Below, one piece after another: positions 1-6,642 of a stretch of 7,834 nucleotides of DNA (positions within the stretch are counted from its first letter, which is position 1; every line of letters starts with the position of its first letter). The notes under the pieces were generated by a model. The model did not search any database. It saw only the letters and a list, made by a program, of their open reading frames with translations, and was not told the origin of the DNA. Origin of the DNA: an uncultured Clostridia bacterium. GTDB taxonomy: Bacteria; Bacillota; Clostridia; Christensenellales; CAG-917. The stretch is from NCBI GenBank assembly GCA_947629635.1, contig CANREO010000039.1, forward strand, positions 1-7,834, given 5' to 3'. The translations under genes were made by a program, and so were the position numbers.

Positions 1-3000
1 ATGCAGCCTCTATTGCGGAGCCTGTGCGTTGCGCTGCGTTGCCGTATATTTCGCCGCCATCTATCGTAGCCGTCGGATTTCCGCCATCGACGTATTGCGC
101 ATACGGCACGCCGTCAGCTTTATCTTGCGCGCTCGCGTAATGCCTGTTGATATTCAAAATTCCGCCGCCTTCGCGCGAATAGTTGTATCTTATGCTGCCG
201 CCGTACATGAAGAACTCGCCCGATCCTTCGTTGCGCAAGCCTCCGCCGTAATTGTAGTTGGAATATCCTTCGCCCGGAGACGCATAATTGTTGTCGTTGT
301 TTTGCAACGCGGAGCCGTCCTTCATCGTAAAGACACCCCTGTTTATGACTAGAGGCGTATGCGCGACTATGCCCGAATTGTTGGATGTCACGGTACCCAC
401 CTCGCCGCGTTCGTCGGACAGTTCTATTTTGCCGCCCTCCCAAATCGCGCCGCCGTCGTAAATGACATTTTCGAGAGTCAATTTGCCGCCTTTTTCTATC
501 CTCAAAAGTTCGCCGTTGTAATCATTTCCTCTGAAGACCTTGACTGCGGCGTCGGGATATTGCTCGACAACAGCGGATTTGATTTGTCCTATGTCGCCCG
601 AATATGCCTCGCCCGAGCGCAGTTGCCACTCGCCGTTTTCAATCGTATAAAGAGCGGTATTGCCGCTGTTTTCGGTTACGTATATAGCCGTTTTGAAAGT
701 AATATCCATTTGGTCCGAAATGACTGTCGCTTGGGACTCCTCGATGGCTTCCGTCAACGTTATGGCGCTTGCCGCCTTGACGTTGATGGCGATATATACG
801 GTTCCGTTGCTCTGCAGGACTGCCTCTTGTATAGTCGGATATCCGATGAAACTATCGGTAAAGGCGATCATCTCCACGCTTACGGACAATCTCAACTTGT
901 TTGTGCCTTCGCTTATCAGCATATAGCCGCCGTTGACCACGCGAAGTCCTTGCAACATGATCTGCGCCGTCAGCGTATCCGATTGCACATATATTCCGCC
1001 CGGCTTTCCCTTGGTCACCTCGGCCGTTATCTCGTCAGCAAACGTCAGATTTATGCGATATTGCATCTGACTGCCCAAAAGTTTTATGGGCACAAAATCG
1101 TCAACCGCCTTTGCGCCTATGCCTATACTGTCCGTTATTCCTACGGTAGCCTCGTTTGCCTCAACCTCCAGACGGCTGTGCGCACCTGCCAAATAAATGA
1201 AATCCCCTATGCCTTCGGACACGTTGTTGTCTGCGACTGCCCTCTTGACATACACCTCGGCGTGATCCTCGATATAAATCGCGCCGCCGTCTCCCGTCGA
1301 AGCATTGGACATAAACGAAGCTGCGGAGTCGTTTTCAGGCGAACCGAGAGTCAACTTATCCTCCGTCTCGGCACGACCAGTGAAATATATTGCGCCGCCT
1401 CTAACAGCAGTGTTTGATTCGAACTCCGCATTAAGCAAATTCACGCTGACGTCAGGGGCTATATAAATTGCTCCTCCGTCCGCGCTCGCCGTATTGCGTC
1501 TGAAACTCGCCCCATTTACGGTAAGCAAAGAGCCCGTCGCAATGTATATCGCTCCGCCGTATTGTGCGGAATTGTTTTCAAAATCTGCGCCGTTTAAGGC
1601 GACATTTGCGTTATTTACGGCTCTAACCGCTCCGTATATGCTCCCATAAACGCCCGAACCGTCCTTCATCGTAAGCGTGCCGCCATCGACCGTTACGGCA
1701 GCTCTTTCATCGGCAAGCATTGGCACCGCGATTTGCGTGATATTGAAAATCACTGCTCCAACAGTCAAATTGCCGTGTACGGTCAAGGCATATTCGCCAA
1801 ACTCGATCGACGCCGTTTCGTCCGTAGCCTTTTCAAGTTCTACATTGCCGTCGATCGCTATGTCGGATCCCAAACTCAGTTCGTCAGAGTTCCCCTTGAC
1901 CAGTATTTTGACGTCGTCATCTATTGCCGACAAAGCGGCGCTCAAAGTAGCATAGACGACATCCGAATTTCCGTCTATATGGAAGCCGTAATCAAACACG
2001 GTCGCAAAATCGCACTCTATATAACTGTCCGCATCCACGTTGTCGTCGCCCTCGATATGCATGCGCACCTTAAAACTTCCTATCTTGCCGACGTTTGGCG
2101 CTTCGATGAGGCCACTCTGCGGATTTATTGTCAGTCCAAATCCGTCTGCTCCTATCAGAGTATATATGTGTCTTCCGAATCCGGGATAAGAAAATTCCGA
2201 CAGCGGCAACGCGGTTGCGAGCACTGCGTTCATGCTCTCACCGTACGACAAAACGTATTCGAAATCTTCCGCCTTTGCCTTCGCAATATTGAAACTGTGC
2301 GTGATAGGTTCACCGACAAAGTTTCCGACGGTAGACGGAGATATGACGACGTGCGCCTCTCCGGCCGCCACATTGTCTTGATATGTTATGCCAAATTGGT
2401 TGGAAACGTCGAGGCTAAGATAAGTCACCGTTACTACAGGCTCCTTTTGATAGCCGTCGTACTTGTATCCGCCCTCCGGAATTTCTATATTAAATACAAA
2501 ATCGCCGCTGTCATCCAGTTGCGCCTTTTCGATGGCAAACGTCAATGTGGTCGTGCCGGCGTAATTTTGTTGACCCTGTATCGATACTGTGGCGGATCCG
2601 GCGTTTATGTTGTTTGACCAACTGTTCTCGACTATAGAATAATCCGCATCCGTAAGCTCTATCCTCTCGTCGTCCGACATCCAGTAAAGAGTAAATGTGG
2701 GCGTGAGCGCACTGCCCGTATACACCGCTTTTTCAAATGTGTACTCCAACTCGTTCACGGCCTTGGGCAAGATATCGAATACAGACGACATAGACAGCCC
2801 TTGCGCCAATTTTTCCGAACTTGCAAGAGTCACTATGCCCACATTGCCGGCTTGCAGACCGACACTGTTGTTGGCGCCGTATGTATATTGAAAATCTATG
2901 CCCGCTTCGAGTTGATCCTCTCCAATCGTGACCGTAGGCTCGGGCTTTACGCCGTTTGGATTGAAAGGATATGAAGCGTCGGAGTGTATTTGCGCATTGA

Positions 3001-3970
3001 GCGACTGCAAACTGTCCGCCTTAGCGACTGTGACCTGCACTTCTTTTCTGCCTGTGAGATTGACAACCCCTTCTATGATGGCCGCATATGTGCCGGGAAG
3101 TTTCGGCGTCTCTTCGAGCGTGACGGTATAGTTTGTAGTCGGCACCGTTCTGGAGCCCAATCTTACCGTGAAATCGGCCACCAGATAGGAAAGCGGCATT
3201 CCCGTATATTTTTTTGGCGTCTTTTCCGTGACAACGCAAGTATTTATATCGGCTGCAACTATGTTGACATTGACGGTTTTGCCGTCGTTTGTGCCGTCGC
3301 TCCAAGTGACGGGCGCAAGAGGCGTAATGCCGACGCTGTATGATCCCACAGCTGTTTTGGATTGACCCGTTACGGTGAAAAGATCCGCATTTGTAAATTT
3401 ATCAGGCAAAAGGTTTTTGGGATTTTGAGAAGCCCCGTTATACGTCACGTCGCCGATCGTGGGAAGTTCGGTATTGTCCACTCGGTTGTCATCGGAAAAC
3501 AGCACCGCAAAATTTTTGCCCACAGTATGCTTATATCTTGCATAATATACTCTGCCGTCCTGCATATTGACTATCCATGACACATATCCGGGCGAAGTTG
3601 TATATTCCGCACGATAGCAATAGGTGGGATTTGACACCCCCAGATCCGCCCACGTTTTTTCAATACCCTTATCGTTGGTCCCTCCCGTAAAATCGGATCC
3701 GTTTGCGGTATCGAGAATTGCGTCCAATATTGTTCTGCTCGCCTTTGACGAGTTGACAATGTACTGCACGCTCTTCACCGTTTCGAAAGACGGATTGACG
3801 CCGTCAATGTGAATAGTCATCGTAATGTAATTGCCCGCCGCGGTCGTCGCGCCTTCGGCTATCTGCGAAGATGTCGCAAATGCTAAAGGCACAATACATG
3901 CAACAAGCAAGACTGCCAAAACGGCAATAAAAACGAAAGATAAATTCAACCTTTTGCAAATTTTCACCAT
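1..3970 (-). CDS. Giant secreted surface protein with Ig-like domains and Pmp-like beta-helix repeats (N-terminal part, 3' end outside window)
   Basis: An uninterrupted frame of 1323 codons from ATG 3970 to the left edge, with no stop seen. Layout: signal peptide 1-32; an unrecognised domain 33-167; about five Ig/MBG-like beta domains 168-569, with strings such as KKYTGMPL, YTGSALTPTF and NNINAGSATVSI; a cadherin/Ig-like stretch 570-660 (GLTINPQSGLIEAP); a beta-helix ~661-935 with FxxN...GGAIYI repeats; a linker ~936-1130; and a second glycine-rich beta-helix from ~1160 on (GGSIRYN, GGGILN, GGEIYGN). Only three cysteines follow the signal peptide (C118, C245, C653), as is common for extracellular Gram-positive proteins. 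Inferred role: adhesin or stalk-like cell-surface protein. No catalytic motif is recognised. The C-terminus, which would show any sortase signal, membrane anchor or S-layer domain, is missing. It has its own promoter and lies behind the operon terminator. The reading frame is certain; the specific function is unknown. Confidence 0.9.
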   Translation of the reverse strand, partial: MVKICKRLNLSFVFIAVLAVLLVACIVPLAFATSSQIAEGATTAAGNYITMTIHIDGVNPSFETVKSVQYIVNSSKASRTILDAILDTANGSDFTGGTNDKGIEKTWADLGVSNPTYCYRAEYTTSPGYVSWIVNMQDGRVYYARYKHTVGKNFAVLFSDDNRVDNTELPTIGDVTYNGASQNPKNLLPDKFTNADLFTVTGQSKTAVGSYSVGITPLAPVTWSDGTNDGKTVNVNIVAADINTCVVTEKTPKKYTGMPLSYLVADFTVRLGSRTVPTTNYTVTLEETPKLPGTYAAIIEGVVNLTGRKEVQVTVAKADSLQSLNAQIHSDASYPFNPNGVKPEPTVTIGEDQLEAGIDFQYTYGANNSVGLQAGNVGIVTLASSEKLAQGLSMSSVFDILPKAVNELEYTFEKAVYTGSALTPTFTLYWMSDDERIELTDADYSIVENSWSNNINAGSATVSIQGQQNYAGTTTLTFAIEKAQLDDSGDFVFNIEIPEGGYKYDGYQKEPVVTVTYLSLDVSNQFGITYQDNVAAGEAHVVISPSTVGNFVGEPITHSFNIAKAKAEDFEYVLSYGESMNAVLATALPLSEFSYPGFGRHIYTLIGADGFGLTINPQSGLIEAPNVGKIGSFKVRMHIEGDDNVDADSYIECDFATVFDYGFHIDGNSDVVYATLSAALSAIDDDVKILVKGNSDELSLGSDIAIDGNVELEKATDETASIEFGEYALTVHGNLTVGAVIFNITQIAVPMLADERAAVTVDGGTLTMKDGSGVYGSIYGAVRAVNNANVALNGADFENNSAQYGGAIYIATGSLLTVNGASFRRNTASADGGAIYIAPDVSVNLLNAEFESNTAVRGGAIYFTGRAETEDKLTLGSPENDSAASFMSNASTGDGGAIYIEDHAEVYVKRAVADNNVSEGIGDFIYLAGAHSRLEVEANEATVGITDSIGIGAKAVDDFVPIKLLGSQMQYRINLTFADEITAEVTKGKPGGIYVQSDTLTAQIMLQGLRVVNGGYMLISEGTNKLRLSVSVEMIAFTDSFIGYPTIQEAVLQSNGTVYIAINVKAASAITLTEAIEESQATVISDQMDITFKTAIYVTENSGNTALYTIENGEWQLRSGEAYSGDIGQIKSAVVEQYPDAAVKVFRGNDYNGELLRIEKGGKLTLENVIYDGGAIWEGGKIELSDERGEVGTVTSNNSGIVAHTPLVINRGVFTMKDGSALQNNDNNYASPGEGYSNYNYGGGLRNEGSGEFFMYGGSIRYNYSREGGGILNINRHYASAQDKADGVPYAQYVDGGNPTATIDGGEIYGNAAQRTGSAIEAA
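2..490 (-). repeat. Second glycine-rich beta-helix region (runs off the left edge)
   Basis: From about residue 1161 the protein shows short-period turns: LENVIYDGGAIWEGG, a TMKDGS string at 1215-1220, then YGGGLRNEG, MYGGSIRYNYSREGGGILN and IDGGEIYGNAAQRTGSAIEA. The recurring element is GG-x-I-x-x-N followed a few residues later by G-[GS]-[GA]-I. This is the usual look of right-handed beta-helix repeats in large gut-clostridial surface proteins. Because repeats are still going at the window edge, the helix extends further. Confidence 0.65.
1271..1582 (-). repeat. FxxN...GGAI repeats of the first beta-helix
   Basis: Four copies are clear: FENN at 797 with GGAIYI 805-810; FRRN at 823 with GGAIYI 832-837; FESN at 850 with GGAIYF 858-863; and FMSN at 886 with GGAIYI 895-900. 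A fifth, degenerate copy continues at 912-927 (VADNN...GDFIYL). Spacing is 26, 27 and 36 residues. The paired FxxN and GGA[I/L/V] motifs define the chlamydial polymorphic membrane protein repeat, which folds as a right-handed beta-helix. Here they lie in a protein without any visible autotransporter context. Confidence 0.85.
2264..3469 (-). repeat. Tandem Ig/MBG-like beta domains within the surface protein
   Basis: Residues 168-569 divide into about five units of 75-85 residues: ~168-246, 247-325, 325-406, 407-484 and 486-569. Each begins with a strand like VTYNGASQNP, KKYTGMPL, YTGSALTPTF or YKYDGYQKEPVVTV. Each continues with a G-containing turn and a strand ending in DYS, NYT or DF, then an AG/PG turn with a strand (PGTYAAII, NAGSATVSI, AAGEAHVVI). 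They close with an F-x-I-x-K-A strand (FAIEKAQ, FNIAKAK). This is the pattern of bacterial MBG/YDG-type Ig-like stalk domains. The repeats are divergent in sequence, so unit borders are approximate. Confidence 0.7.
3875..3970 (-). other. Signal peptide of the surface protein
   Basis: Residues 1-32 have a basic n-region (K3, K6, R7), a long hydrophobic core (about residues 10-29) and a good signal peptidase I site, A30-F31-A32 before T33. LVAC (22-25) also fits a minimal lipobox, but the residues after C25 stay hydrophobic (IVPLAFA), which is unusual for a lipoprotein. Secretion through Sec with cleavage after A32 is therefore preferred. Confidence 0.8.
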
Positions 3971-3978
3971 GATGCACG

Positions 3979-3982
3979 CTCC
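3979..3982 (-). promoter_or_regulatory. Ribosome binding site deciding the surface-protein start
   Basis: GGAG lies 8 nt upstream of the ATG at 3968-3970, which selects that start. Another in-frame ATG at 3992-3994, eight codons upstream, has only a weaker GGA/GGG context and would put an aspartate and a second Cys before the basic n-region of the signal peptide, so it is less likely. Confidence 0.65.
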
Positions 3983-4044
3983 GAAGTCATTCATCCCGAT
4001 TCCAAAACAACTCAAATCGCAGAAGATTTTATTTAGTAAATATA

Positions 4045-4073
4045 ATTATATGTTATTTATATCTAGAAGTCAA
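4045..4073 (-). promoter_or_regulatory. SigA/sigma-70-type promoter of the surface-protein gene
   Basis: On the minus strand, TTGACT (-35, 4068-4073) and TATAAT (-10, 4045-4050) are separated by exactly 17 nt. That is one mismatch from consensus in the -35, a perfect -10, and optimal spacing. It points at the start codon at 3970. Transcription should begin near 4038, giving a leader of about 68 nt. It lies downstream of the hinT terminator, so the surface gene is its own transcription unit. The AT-rich spacer and flanks favour a strong promoter. Confidence 0.78.
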
Positions 4074-4121
4074 ACATATGTCCAATATATGTCGAATTTT
4101 TTGCAAATGGCAACATATATT
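4074..4121 (-). promoter_or_regulatory. Candidate operator: ACATAT-type repeats upstream of the -35
   Basis: On the minus strand GACATAT occurs twice, at 4087-4093 and 4076-4082, exactly 11 bp apart (about one helical turn), ending 2 bp upstream of the -35 box. The second copy lies in the perfect palindrome ACATATGT (4074-4081). Further upstream, a perfect 9-bp inverted repeat joins AATATATGT (4084-4092, plus strand) to ACATATATT (4113-4121). Such an arrangement fits a DNA-binding regulator site. The region is very AT-rich, so chance similarity is a real alternative, and no known regulator is recognised. Confidence 0.35.
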
Positions 4122-4187
4122 AAAAAATTTCGAAAATTTTTGTATGCGTATGGCCTTGTAAACGCAAAACGATATGTACCCTTTTGC

Positions 4188-4215
4188 AATAAAATGACGC
4201 GGCAAAGACCGCGTC
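4188..4215 (-). terminator. Intrinsic terminator after hinT
   Basis: Seventeen nucleotides after the hinT stop, the minus strand has GACGCGG paired with CCGCGTC around a TCTTTG loop; an extra U-G pair would leave a four-base loop. ATTTTATT follows directly. A short GC-rich stem with a T-rich tail in an AT-rich gap is the standard form of a Rho-independent terminator, and the position fits the end of the dnaJ-hinT operon. The T tract is interrupted by A residues, so some read-through towards the surface-protein gene is possible. Confidence 0.8.
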
Positions 4216-4232
4216 GTCAAACTCTTTTTGCA

Positions 4233-4574
4233 TCATCCCATTTTGTCTTGCAGTTGCTCGCCACCCAAGATGTGTATGTGCAAGTGTCCCACGCTCTGAC
4301 AGCCGTGCTTTCCCTTGTTGGATATCAGTCTGAAACCGTCTTTAAGCCCCAGATCGTCCGCAATTTTCGCAAATTTTTTCAGACACTTCGCAAGCGTCGC
4401 AGCCTGTGCGTCCGTCATTTCGACTATGTCGGCATAATGCTCTTTGGGCAACAACAGCAAATGAATCTTCGCTTGCGGATTTACATCCTTTATGATAAGC
4501 ATATCGTCGTCTTCATACACTTTGGTTGAGGGGATCTCTCCTCGTATGATCTTACAGAAAACGCAGTTGTCCAT
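4233..4574 (-). CDS. hinT: HIT-family (HINT-type) purine nucleoside phosphoramidase
   Basis: A 113-residue histidine-triad protein of the HINT branch. These cytoplasmic homodimers hydrolyse AMP-lysine and other nucleoside phosphoramidates and acyl-adenylates. It opens with CVFCKIIRGEIPS, where C4-x2-C7 is the metal-binding pair kept in many Firmicute HINTs. DVNPQAKIHLLLLPKEHY (30-47) is the conserved central strand region. QSVGHLHIHILGG contains the triad H97-x-H99-x-H101; by homology the middle His is the nucleophile. The physiological substrate is not evident from the sequence. Start: ATG at 4574, 9 nt from a strong GGAGG at 4584-4588. A TTG one codon upstream (4577) is 6 nt from it and cannot be excluded. 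It lies 41 nt after mtaB and is the last gene of the operon, followed at once by a terminator. Confidence 0.93.
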   Translation of the reverse strand: MDNCVFCKIIRGEIPSTKVYEDDDMLIIKDVNPQAKIHLLLLPKEHYADIVEMTDAQAATLAKCLKKFAKIADDLGLKDGFRLISNKGKHGCQSVGHLHIHILGGEQLQDKMG

Positions 4575-4615
4575 CAAAAAATTCCTCCATAAAATATCTG
4601 TTTAGATTTATAGTC

Positions 4616-5926
4616 TTATTTTGTCTCTCTCATACTTTCGCAAGACGGAACGCAGTCTGTGACTCCGTCTGCATACAATCTCAAAGGTATGACCTTGGCG
4701 CACTCGTTCCTCGCGCCGTTTTCGGAATACACTTTTATATAATTCGCGGCATGTCCCTCCCATAAGCCGTCCTTACGGGTTTCAAACAAAACTTCTTGCG
4801 GCTTTGAAAGTTGGCTCATCAGATATGCCTCTCTCAACTCGCGCTTGACCTCCATCATTTTGTCCATTCTCGACGCGACGATTTCCGGCGAGAGGGGTTT
4901 CAACTTGCCGGCAACCGTCCCCTTTCGCGATGAGTACGCAAACGCATGAATGTCGCTGAATCCGACTTTTTCAGCAAAGCGATAGCTGTTTTCAAATTGT
5001 TCATCCGTCTCCGTCGGAAAGCCTACTATAATATCCGTCGTAATCGCAGCCTCCGGGAAATACTCCCTGATAAGTTGCGCCTTTTGATAGTATTGCTCCG
5101 AAGTATAGCGCCTGTTCATCGCTCTCAACACATCGTCGTCGCCGCTCTGCAATGACAGATGAAAATGCGGACAAAAGCGCTCAAGTTCCTTTGCCGTTTC
5201 CAATAACCGTCTGTCAATCACCCCGGCTTCCAGCGACCCCAACCTAACGCGCAAATCGCCGTATCTCTTGAAACCCTCCAGCAAACGCGCAAGCGAACTG
5301 CCGTTATCAAGCCCGTATGCCGAAAGATTTATGCCCGTAACGACGACTTCTTTGATCTTGTTTCTTACGCCGTTCAACTCCGCGTAGATCGCTTCCTCGT
5401 CCCGAGAACGGCTTCTGCCTCGCAGATACGGGATGATACAATAGCTGCAAAAGTTGTTGCACCCGTCCTGCACTTTTATAAAGTGTCTTGTTTTTAGATT
5501 TATTACGCCGTCGCTTTCATCGAATTTGTCGGACAACCCAAACGGATCTCCGTCGAAAACAAAATCGCCGACATCGATATATTTTGCGACGATGCTTCTC
5601 GCAAGTTCGGTTTTTTTGTCTGCGCCGACAATATATGTCACGCCTTTTTTGTCAAATTGCTCGGGATTGTTTTGCGAAGCGCAGCCGCAAATATATATTT
5701 CGGCGTTTTCGTTCAATTTTTTTATCCTTGCCACCGCTTGTCTTGACTTTTTTTCTGCCTCTGCGGTGACGGCGCAGGTGTTTATTATGTAAATATCCGC
5801 TTTTTTAAGCCCTTCTTCCGCTTCGAACCCGGCCGCGTCGAAAATTTTGAGCATAGCGTCGCTGTCGTACAAATTGACTTTGCATCCTAGCGTAAATATG
5901 CAAATTTTAGGCAATTTTTCAGTCAT
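4616..5926 (-). CDS. mtaB: tRNA (N6-L-threonylcarbamoyladenosine(37)-C2)-methylthiotransferase
   Basis: MtaB is a radical-SAM methylthiotransferase that converts t6A37 to ms2t6A37 in ANN-decoding tRNAs, using two iron-sulfur clusters. The N-terminal UPF0004 domain carries the first cluster cysteines: C15 in TLGCKVN, C51 in NTCAVT and C82 in CGCASQ. The radical-SAM motif is C156-x3-C160-x2-C163 (CNNFCSYC), followed by the IIPYLRGRSRSR segment usual in this family. HLSLQSGDDDVLRAMNRRYT (256-275) and TDIIVGFPTETDEQF (297-311) are conserved barrel strings. The last ~65 residues are a TRAM-like RNA-binding domain. At 436 residues it matches MtaB; TLGCKVN with LYDSDAM favours MtaB over MiaB or RimO. 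I chose ATG at 5926, since GGAGAA is 7 nt upstream. An in-frame TTG at 5932 would add two residues but lies too close to that site. Confidence 0.93.
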   Translation of the reverse strand: MTEKLPKICIFTLGCKVNLYDSDAMLKIFDAAGFEAEEGLKKADIYIINTCAVTAEAEKKSRQAVARIKKLNENAEIYICGCASQNNPEQFDKKGVTYIVGADKKTELARSIVAKYIDVGDFVFDGDPFGLSDKFDESDGVINLKTRHFIKVQDGCNNFCSYCIIPYLRGRSRSRDEEAIYAELNGVRNKIKEVVVTGINLSAYGLDNGSSLARLLEGFKRYGDLRVRLGSLEAGVIDRRLLETAKELERFCPHFHLSLQSGDDDVLRAMNRRYTSEQYYQKAQLIREYFPEAAITTDIIVGFPTETDEQFENSYRFAEKVGFSDIHAFAYSSRKGTVAGKLKPLSPEIVASRMDKMMEVKRELREAYLMSQLSKPQEVLFETRKDGLWEGHAANYIKVYSENGARNECAKVIPLRLYADGVTDCVPSCESMRETK

Positions 5927-6641
5927 AATCAAGTTCTCCGAGCGCCTGCAAAAGCAACGCGCAACCTACAATACCGGCAGTCTCGGCACGCAATATTCTT
6001 CTGCCCAAAGTTACGCTTTTTGCGCCGCTCCGAACCATAACTTCGCATTCGTCCTTTGAAAAACCGCCTTCGGGACCTATCACCAGAGCTACTTTACGGC
6101 CGTCGATCACCGCCTTGCCAAGCGAAAGCGCCCTTTCGCCCTCATATGCGAAATATACGGCGTCATAATCTTTCACAGATGCAGCAACGTTGCTGAAATC
6201 CGTTGCATCGCATATTTCCGTCAGATAAGCGGAACCGCACTGTTTTGCTGCTTCTAATGCTATTTTTTGCGCTCTTTCCTTTGAAAATTTGCTCTCCGCG
6301 CAGTTTTCCGAAACAAATGGAATGATTTTATCTACGCCAAGCTCGACCGCTTTTTGTATGGTTATATCCAACTTATTGTTTTTCAGAAGCCCGGCATACA
6401 ACGTCACGTGACAGCGCTTTCTGTCCGCGCAAACGCTGCTTTCGATATGCAAAACAGCGCAATCTCTACCCACGCTTTCAACTTTGCAAATACGTTCTAT
6501 GCCGTCGTTTGCGCATACGGTAGCCCAATAGCCCGTCTTATAGCGCAAAACTTTCGTCATATGCAGAAACTCTTCGCCGCGTATATATATTCTATCGTCC
6601 TCTATATCGTTCGGGCTTACGAAAAATCGACGAATTTCCAT
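5919..6641 (-). CDS. rsmE: 16S rRNA (uracil1498-N3)-methyltransferase
   Basis: RsmE is a SPOUT-family enzyme that uses SAM to methylate N3 of U1498 in 16S rRNA, in helix 44 near the decoding site. The 240-residue length is normal. Residues 1-70 form the small N-terminal PUA-like RNA-binding barrel (RRFFV, HMTKVLR). The trefoil-knot catalytic domain follows: KAVELGVDKIIPF at 97-109, EAAKQCG at 130-136, the SAM-site IGPEGGFSKDE at 188-198, and LGRRILRAETA at 212-222, which is the family signature. The start is ATG at 6641, with AAGGAG in the last codons of prmA as ribosome binding site about 11 nt upstream. Its end overlaps the mtaB start by 8 nt, implying translational coupling. Most family members have SGR after AAKQ; here it is CGS, a minor change. 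Confidence 0.96.
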   Translation of the reverse strand: MEIRRFFVSPNDIEDDRIYIRGEEFLHMTKVLRYKTGYWATVCANDGIERICKVESVGRDCAVLHIESSVCADRKRCHVTLYAGLLKNNKLDITIQKAVELGVDKIIPFVSENCAESKFSKERAQKIALEAAKQCGSAYLTEICDATDFSNVAASVKDYDAVYFAYEGERALSLGKAVIDGRKVALVIGPEGGFSKDECEVMVRSGAKSVTLGRRILRAETAGIVGCALLLQALGELDYD

Positions 6642-6642
6642 T

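Noticed and set aside
359..1417. Long plus-strand open frame of 352 codons
   Set aside because: It lies antisense to the surface-protein frame, gives a protein without recognisable domain or pattern, and lacks a convincing ribosome site. The minus-strand translation over the same bases shows clear beta-helix repeats.
1271..1582. Possible CRISPR or tandem DNA repeat from the regularly spaced GGCGGAGC-like strings
   Set aside because: The similarity is at the protein level (GGAI codons); the DNA units are not identical and spacing varies, so this is a repeat protein and not a CRISPR array.
1733..2617. Plus-strand open frame of 294 codons
   Set aside because: It is antisense to the Ig-like and first beta-helix coding region; its translation is rich in R, H, Y and C without pattern, as expected of a shadow frame.
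4122..4140. AAATTTCGAAAATTT-like near-palindrome as a second terminator or operator
   Set aside because: It is pure A/T around CG with an odd base breaking the symmetry, has no GC stem, and is readily expected in DNA this AT-rich.
3831..4529. Plus-strand open frame of 232 codons crossing the intergenic region
   Set aside because: It runs antisense to the surface-protein signal peptide, the promoter and hinT. Its middle is encoded by the AT-rich intergenic DNA and shows no domain.
4575..4615. Internal promoter between mtaB and hinT
   Set aside because: The 41-nt gap has TAAAT- and TATTTTAT-like stretches but no -35 box at a suitable distance; the strong GGAGG suffices for translation from the operon transcript.
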